Positions 57,601 to 64,000 of a stretch of 64,000 nucleotides of DNA are shown here, piece by piece (the first letter of the stretch is position 1; every line of letters begins with the position of its first letter). The DNA comes from Phylloscopus collybita (lineage: Eukaryota; Chordata; Aves; Passeriformes; Phylloscopidae). The notes beneath the pieces are model-generated. The model ran no database searches and was not told where the DNA came from. It saw only the letters and a list, made by a program, of their open reading frames with translations. The DNA lies in NCBI GenBank assembly GCA_027886175.1, contig JAJNNQ010000004.1:18085501-18149500 (forward strand). Direction: 5' to 3'. The translations under genes were made by a program, and so were the position numbers.

Positions 57601-60600
57601 ATAACCACATGCAGAATGAACCATGATCAGCTGGGTAACTTCTAAACTTCACAGCAATTTTCACTCCAGTGCCCAGGCAAATCATGGTGTGGTTTCTGCA
57701 CACAGGCCCAGGGAACAGCTTGCAGCAAAGCTCATTTTCTATGGGTAACAATCAGAAACTTGACCTTCTCTTAACTTGCATGTTTTTTTAACTGAGCTGA
57801 TTCTGTTGTTTTCTAAAATTTACCTCAAATTCAACACCTGCAAAAGCCATGGTAGAGCTCCACTCCAGGGCAAGAGCTTTTTCATTTGCATACAAGCAGG
57901 AAAGGAGTAACTTCCCATATGAGCACCTGAACTAGGGGAGTTTAAAGGGACAAACCCCAAAGTGGTTAATGTCTGAAGCACAAAAAGTTGTCTGCATCTT
58001 GAAACTAGGTCTTAGTCATAAAATAGAATTCACTCCTACAACCTCTGCTCTTCAGTTCAGAGAATGAATAATGTTCCCATTAGACAATTTAACCATCTGT
58101 TAATATGTTCAGTTTTGCAATTAAATCTAAAAAGGCACCTAGGAAATTGTGAAAAGATACCCAAGTCATAAAAGCTGATGTGCAGAAACCAGGGCTACAC
58201 ACTCCTTTAGGCCTTTCAAGATCTTTACCCATGATGAAGTATACCTGACATTTTGTGAATTATATTTTTACTAATTTTATTATTAATGTTTGCTTTAGCA
58301 CAATATTTTTCACACTTCAATGAGCATTAACCATGCTTTCAGAAAAACCTTGAAATGACTGTTGTAATCCATCTGCTTTCTCAAAAGCACTTGAATTGAG
58401 CAATACCAATAGTTTTGTTACTATTGTTGTACATTTCCATTTGGTCTATATGACACCATATGGAAAAAAAATCTCATTTGCTTTGCAGCTGCTTTTTTCA
58501 CAAACTCCTTGAATATGCATTATTCAATTTTTTAAATTAAGGCTTAACCTAGAGCCTGAACATGGAGGGAAACACAGGCTGCCAAAATGCAGACAGAGAA
58601 CTGTTCCTGAGTCAGGACTGTCCCAGTGCAGAATGGCACCACCTCCCAGAGGGAAGCTTCCAGCTTTGCCCACTTTCTCAACTTTCCCCCCCCCAAGGAG
58701 AATGACCATCTAAAAATGAGCAATGCTCCAGATAAAATTCTGACAATTCCTCAGGCTAAATAAAGCCTGAGGGTCACCCAGGCTGGTAAATTAACATTAA
58801 CAGCAGAGGGCACCAATGCTTTAATTGCCTGCGGGAGATGCCTCAGCTCTGCTCCCAAACAGAAGGGGAGGGAACACATGCCAGAGGCAAGGGAATCATA
58901 TCGGACATTCCCCTCATAAATGTTAGGGGCTGAGGTTTTACAAAAAAAGCAAATTAATTCAGAAATTGGAAAAAAATATCCCTGTAAGCAAACAGTCAAT
59001 CAGCTTTGTAACTGAAGGAGAAGCTATATATATATAACTTGAAGCTCAAACTGCCATCAGTTTTGAAAAGTTTGTTTCAGACAATGGTCTCCTGGTGCTC
59101 ATTGATAAGTAAGCTTTAAAAAAAGAAGGAAATTATAAGCTTTTTTCCAAAAGCTGCAGTTCCATGTCAGTCTAAGCCAACAGAATTGCTGGGTGTGAGA
59201 TACAGGGCAAGAGTGGCAGCAGAACAGTCAGATCAGGTTAGATAACTGCAGAAACATCTGCCAGTGCAGAGGCAAACTGAGGAAGTTCTGGCATTTTCCA
59301 GAGCCACAGCTGAAATGTAAACATTTCCCTTTAAGTCTCCACACCAACCATATCAGATAAGCTGCCACTCCAGCAGGCCAGGATCAGCAGGGTTCATAAC
59401 CCTCCAACTGCAGAGTTCTCCATGCAGCCCCTGCTACAGCCAGGATCTGGGTCCTGTCCTGATTTCTGGGGATTCTGCAAGACAGGTTTTGCTTATTTCA
59501 TGAGGCTCAAAGTGCCCTGTGACAGTGCAGCATTTTTCATTAGAGAGAGCATGATTTTCATTACAGGAAAACACATCTCCTCAGAACACTCTACAGCTCT
59601 TACATTCCTCAGTTCAAACTATCAACAGTTTGCTGTTACAACTTTTGCAAAATAGACTTTGGAAACAGCCTAGTTTCTTTCCTGCGAAGTGTGCTTAGCA
59701 GAACCACGCTCAGCACTGGATCTCTGCTGCCTGCTTTTCAAAAATATGGTTGACTTGAGCTTTAATTTTTTTTGGGAACTTGGCTTTTACTTTTTTGGTA
59801 TAATATTATTGTGAAGTGGTTTTTTATATTCTGGAACAGTTAAACTGGAGAAACTATGTCAAAACAACTCCTGACAGAGTAAGTGCAGACTTTGTCAATT
59901 TTCTGCTTATATACAAGCAGTAGGATTGAGCTTTTTGCTCCCATCACAGTGGCAGCACAAAGCAGTTTTGCTGGATAGCAATACTTGATGTGCACTGAAT
60001 TGCTGCTCATCTTTTGCCCCTGCTTCTGGCTCTCCTGAGTGCAGGTGCTGAGCTTTTCATTCAGACACACTGGGGAGCTGCTGGGACTGAGTGAGAGTTA
60101 ATCTCAAACACTGAGTTGTGTCAATGAAGATAAGTGAGAACGGGCCTCCTTTATGCCTCACTTCCTCAAGAAACACCTTTTTCATGGTGATGAGATTCAC
60201 CTTAGCTCTGACTGAACTGCAATCTTAGTTTTTACTCTTTTAACCACAATCACAGACTTTGAACCTGGAATTAAACTTCTGTTGTAACCTAAGCATTTTC
60301 TCTCCAGAGAAACAAGTTGACTTGACAGAGTTGGTTTGAAATAACCTTAAAAATGAAGCAGAAACTGCTTTGAGAAATTTCTTCACTCTAATTCTTACAC
60401 ACTTTTTTGTTTGTTTGTTCCTGCTTACTTGCTTCCTCTCTGACCGTGCATGCAAGGATAGCCCAATACCCCTGCACAGGGAGAGGCTCAGGTTCTGTGA
60501 ACTTCTCTTGCTGTTCTATGCAGAGACAGACTTACTAAGATTTTTCAGTGCATGCTGGTGGTTGTGTAGAACATCTCCTGCTCTTGTGGGTACAGTAAAC

Positions 60601-63600
60601 ACTGATATAAGTGTCAGACTCCATTTGGATTTTCCTACGAAACAATCTGAGAAGTTAAACTGGCAGAATGCATCTGTTAGGAGAGGATTGATATACTTAA
60701 AGCAGAACACCCACAGCAAGCTGCAGGAGCTTTGCTGGATACTGGGCAGTTCCTTGAAAATGGAATATATTGCCTTTGCTAGACTTTGAGAAAGTGAGAA
60801 CATGTGTATCTGCTTTGTTTGAGTTGTTTTGTAAGTAGTAAGAAAATCCAACCAACCAAAACACAACCCACAAACAAACTGGCAGCAGAAGGGATGCAGT
60901 GAGCCAAAGAAGCTGGAATTCCTTGTGAAGACCATTCATTCTGTCTGTACTTAGCAGACTTGGAACATGGTCACAGGGATCATGTCAATAACTTCTTAGA
61001 ATAATGTTGCCTGTCTTCCAAGACAGACCTACTAGTAAAGAGCAAGTACTTACTTAATCAGAGCAGTATTTGATCTCTACATTACAGTCAGTTGATGGTA
61101 AAGTAACTTTTTTCTCCCTTAATAATAAATGATGTGATACTAAAACTTGGAAAAATGAGTAGTGCTTCTGTCATAGCAGGGAACTCTGGCTTTTCCTCAA
61201 AGAACTGAAATTCAAGGTTGAATAATACCCATAGGCATGGACCATAATGTAACTCAACAGGCAAAGAATATTGAGTTAAACAATGCACAGCTGCTGTATC
61301 ATACACATCTTTTCCCTATTCTTTCCTGTTTATAACAGCTTCCTTAGAAGATTATTTGTCCTTTGGGGAAGTAGGAAATGAAGCACCATGTGAATAGAGA
61401 GGAATTACACTGTACTTTAATAAAGAGGAATCCTATAGTATCATTTACTTCAGTACAGGTGAGAGCCCCTATTAAGAAGAAACTGGAATTCAGGACAATT
61501 AGAGAAACTTCTCATAGGTTATGGAGAATCTGTTATTTTCTGCTAAAGGAGATAATAATAATAAAAAGATAGTTCATCTCAATAATGAAGTTTTAAATGT
61601 GGTTGGGCTACCCCAGAACACTCACATGAATTTTATAAAGGTTTTTCACAAAACAATTCTTTTGAAATAGCCTATGTTAACTGATGGGATTACTGCTTAT
61701 CTTAGAAGTCATTCAGGAACTAGTCTGAATCACAGAGCACTATAAACTAATCTTAGTGGATTTAGGAAGCCTGTCCTAGCCACCCAAGCTTTGTCTGAAG
61801 TTCAAATACAAACACATACTGAAAATGCAAATTGCCTTTCTGGTTTACCAGCAGAAATTTTACCAAAGACTTCTGTTGCACTCTTTACTTTTCTACTTTG
61901 GGAGCATCTCCACCCAGCTACAATAAACTGGAGGATGAAAACAGAATTCACTGCTGTGAATTTGTTACTGTAAAATTTACTTCAGTGTGTACAAACTCAG
62001 ATAGCAAAGCTACTGTATAGCTCCCAAAGAAAAGCAGAGCCAGCCTGAAGGAGCGCAGTTGGCTGAGCGCTGAGTTTGTGTGTCAGCTTTGGAACTTGGC
62101 CATCTACCGTGGGGTCACCATTTGAGTTCCAGGCTTTGTGCTCAAACTCTTGTTTTTCATTTACCCACTGAATGTGGCTGGCACAAAAATTAAAATATAC
62201 ATGGTATCAGTGTATGTTCTCAGCCTAATGTGCTGTCATCTTCTTTCTGGAAAGTTTTACCTGTTCTAATACAACTGGGACCTACAACCACTCCAACTCT
62301 TAACTGTCAAGTTTTCATCTACTCATGTACTCACACAATTACAAATGCAAACATCCAGCACAGCTCCATTATCAAACCAAAGTATTTCAGAAGTTATTCA
62401 AATTTAATAGACATAAAAATAATTCACAGCAAGAGAAAGAACATGAAGAACCTAAATGCAGACAGGAAAGCAGAAAACTTTATACTGCATAAGAATTAAC
62501 GTTTTGTATTCTGTTATTAGGAGCTAGAATCTAATGAATCTCATGTTGGCTCTGTATTTGCTCCTGACAAAGCTACACTCATTAAAAAACACTAAACCAC
62601 AGGCATACTTAAAGGTCATTATAACCACCATCATTAGCTCTTACCATATTAAGAAGGAGTAATGAACTGCAGAACTAACATTTTTCCTGCCCAAAGTACT
62701 TATTTTCGCTTCTTCCACCATCCCTGAGAGCCCAAACTGAATTTACACAAAGCCATTTGACAACACATAACCAACTAACTGTGACAAAAAGGTGTCCACG
62801 GGGACATCTAAGGTCTCAGGTTATTTCCTCTCATCTTCATGCCTACACACGTAGTTTGTTTATGTGACTCCAGCCAGGACAAAGTTATTAATGTTTGACC
62901 AGCTAATCCCTGAACAAAGAATCAGGCCTGTGTCCTTCAAACCAACCTGCACCCACCAGAACTGCAATTTTCTTGGCCTTCAGAATCTAAAATTAGATTC
63001 TCTAATTCTCTCTCTCCTGGCTGTAGAGCAACAGTCCTGCAGCACCAGGGGTTGGGATTCTACAGCACTATTCCCCAAATATTTTTTTTTTTTTATTTAG
63101 AAACTTGTTCTAAACTGCGAGGTAGCAGTGCTCAAAGTTCTGCAATCCTCAAGCAAGTTCTTCTGTATTTATTCTCACTCAAAAGGACAAACTAAATATA
63201 CTAACAGGGTCTTGTTATAAAAAGAAAAGTTCATATTTCCACCACAAGTAGGGCAGCAGTAAGTGTGTTAATATATATATTTACATACACACAAAAATCA
63301 CCAAGTAATACAAGGCAGAACATTCACAAATGACATTGCTTTTAATCAGTCACTTTTACACTAACATTTTCCACCCTTGAAAACATTTTTGGTAACACTA
63401 CGCAAAAGACACTTGCAGGCAGCAGACACATCAGAATTCACCATATTCATTACTTTCCCCAATACCCTCTTGTCTCCAATGATTTTCTCTGAGGATCACA
63501 GGAAGGGAGCCTTACAAGAAAGCTGCCTGCCACAAGCACCACCTTGACATTCCCCCTCTCTCACTCCAGAGTTTCCTGTTTCCACAGGAGGAGCCTGTAT

Positions 63601-64000
63601 CCATTAGAAACTTCAGAACACTTCTGCCTTACACAACACAGAAGGTGTGGTGGCATTACACTATGCAGTACACCTTCAGGCCAAATATTACCACACCCAG
63701 GTGAAGCAAAAACCTTCAGGAGCTGTATCAAACCATAAAATTCCCATGTGTGGCTTGTTCCAGAGTTGAACTTTCAAAGTATTTCTGCATTTCTATAAAC
63801 CAGAATTGTCCATGACCTAGACCATGATGTACAATATAATTTCATTGCCACAGCAGATCCTTCTCAGATCTGTGCTGCTATCACACCTTATCCAACTAAA
63901 AAGCTATGAGGAGAAAAGGGTTGAAAAGTAGACACAGTTTCATGGAACTGGTGGATGAACTTTAGACAAATTCATACAAGAGGAGTTTTAATGTGCCATA
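54687..64000 (-). other. DIAPH2: DIAPH2 upstream intron (partial)
   Basis: These 9.3 kb lie upstream of the microexon. They contain no CpG-rich promoter-like block and no segment resembling the DIAPH2 N-terminus, so the first exon is probably beyond the window. A block near 55380-56060 has higher GC and several overlapping open frames on both strands, none with family features. TA repeats occur at 59025-59037 and 63269-63281. Confidence 0.7.

Noticed and set aside
60370..60935. Overlapping 139-codon frames on both strands in the upstream intron
   Set aside because: There are no family features. Frames open on both strands at once suggest chance.
62050..62130. tRNA-like look of GCAGTTGGCTGAGCGC followed by a possible B-box region
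   Set aside because: No cloverleaf can be drawn, the B box does not match GGTTCGANTCC, and there is no acceptor stem. At most it is a decayed tRNA-derived repeat.

Overview
This window is vertebrate nuclear DNA, most likely from a bird. Four decayed 3' fragments of CR1 LINEs, the dominant avian retroelement, are present. Introns are short and AT-rich, and the only coding content is a set of spliced exons. A passerine is possible from the CR1 style and the A/C-rich tracts, but I cannot show it from this sequence.

Nearly the whole window is one gene read on the minus strand: DIAPH2, a diaphanous-related formin. I could place 20 internal coding exons between 54686 (most upstream in the transcript) and 1883 (most downstream). 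Their splice phases agree throughout, giving 2772 coding bases or 924 continuous codons with no stop. I number them w1 to w20 in transcript order. The first coding exon with the start codon, and the promoter, must lie beyond base 64000. The last part of FH2, the DAD tail and the 3' UTR must lie before base 1.

Layout in transcript order (right to left): 64000-54687, intron after the missing first exon; 54686-51202, a 33-bp microexon and the GTPase-binding segment; 43478-36246, the armadillo-like DID; 35305-33268, dimerization domain and coiled coil; 31644-31012, one large exon holding a proline-rich FH1 of tandem 12-residue repeats; 28545-1883, the FH2 domain to just past its middle. In this family active Rho GTPase binds GBD-DID and releases the C-terminal DAD. 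FH1 then supplies profilin-actin to FH2, which elongates actin filaments at the barbed end.

The most notable structure is the intron 36245-35306. It has no GT-AG ends but matches a minor (U12-type) AT-AC intron in donor, branch site and acceptor, and splicing it this way restores the reading frame exactly. Other points are the homogenised FH1 repeat with strong purine/pyrimidine strand bias, a copy of a 5' splice site inside an intronic hairpin, a 95-bp intron whose pyrimidine tract is a triplicated 14-mer, and a possible poison exon. No RNA genes, CRISPR arrays or second protein-coding gene were found.
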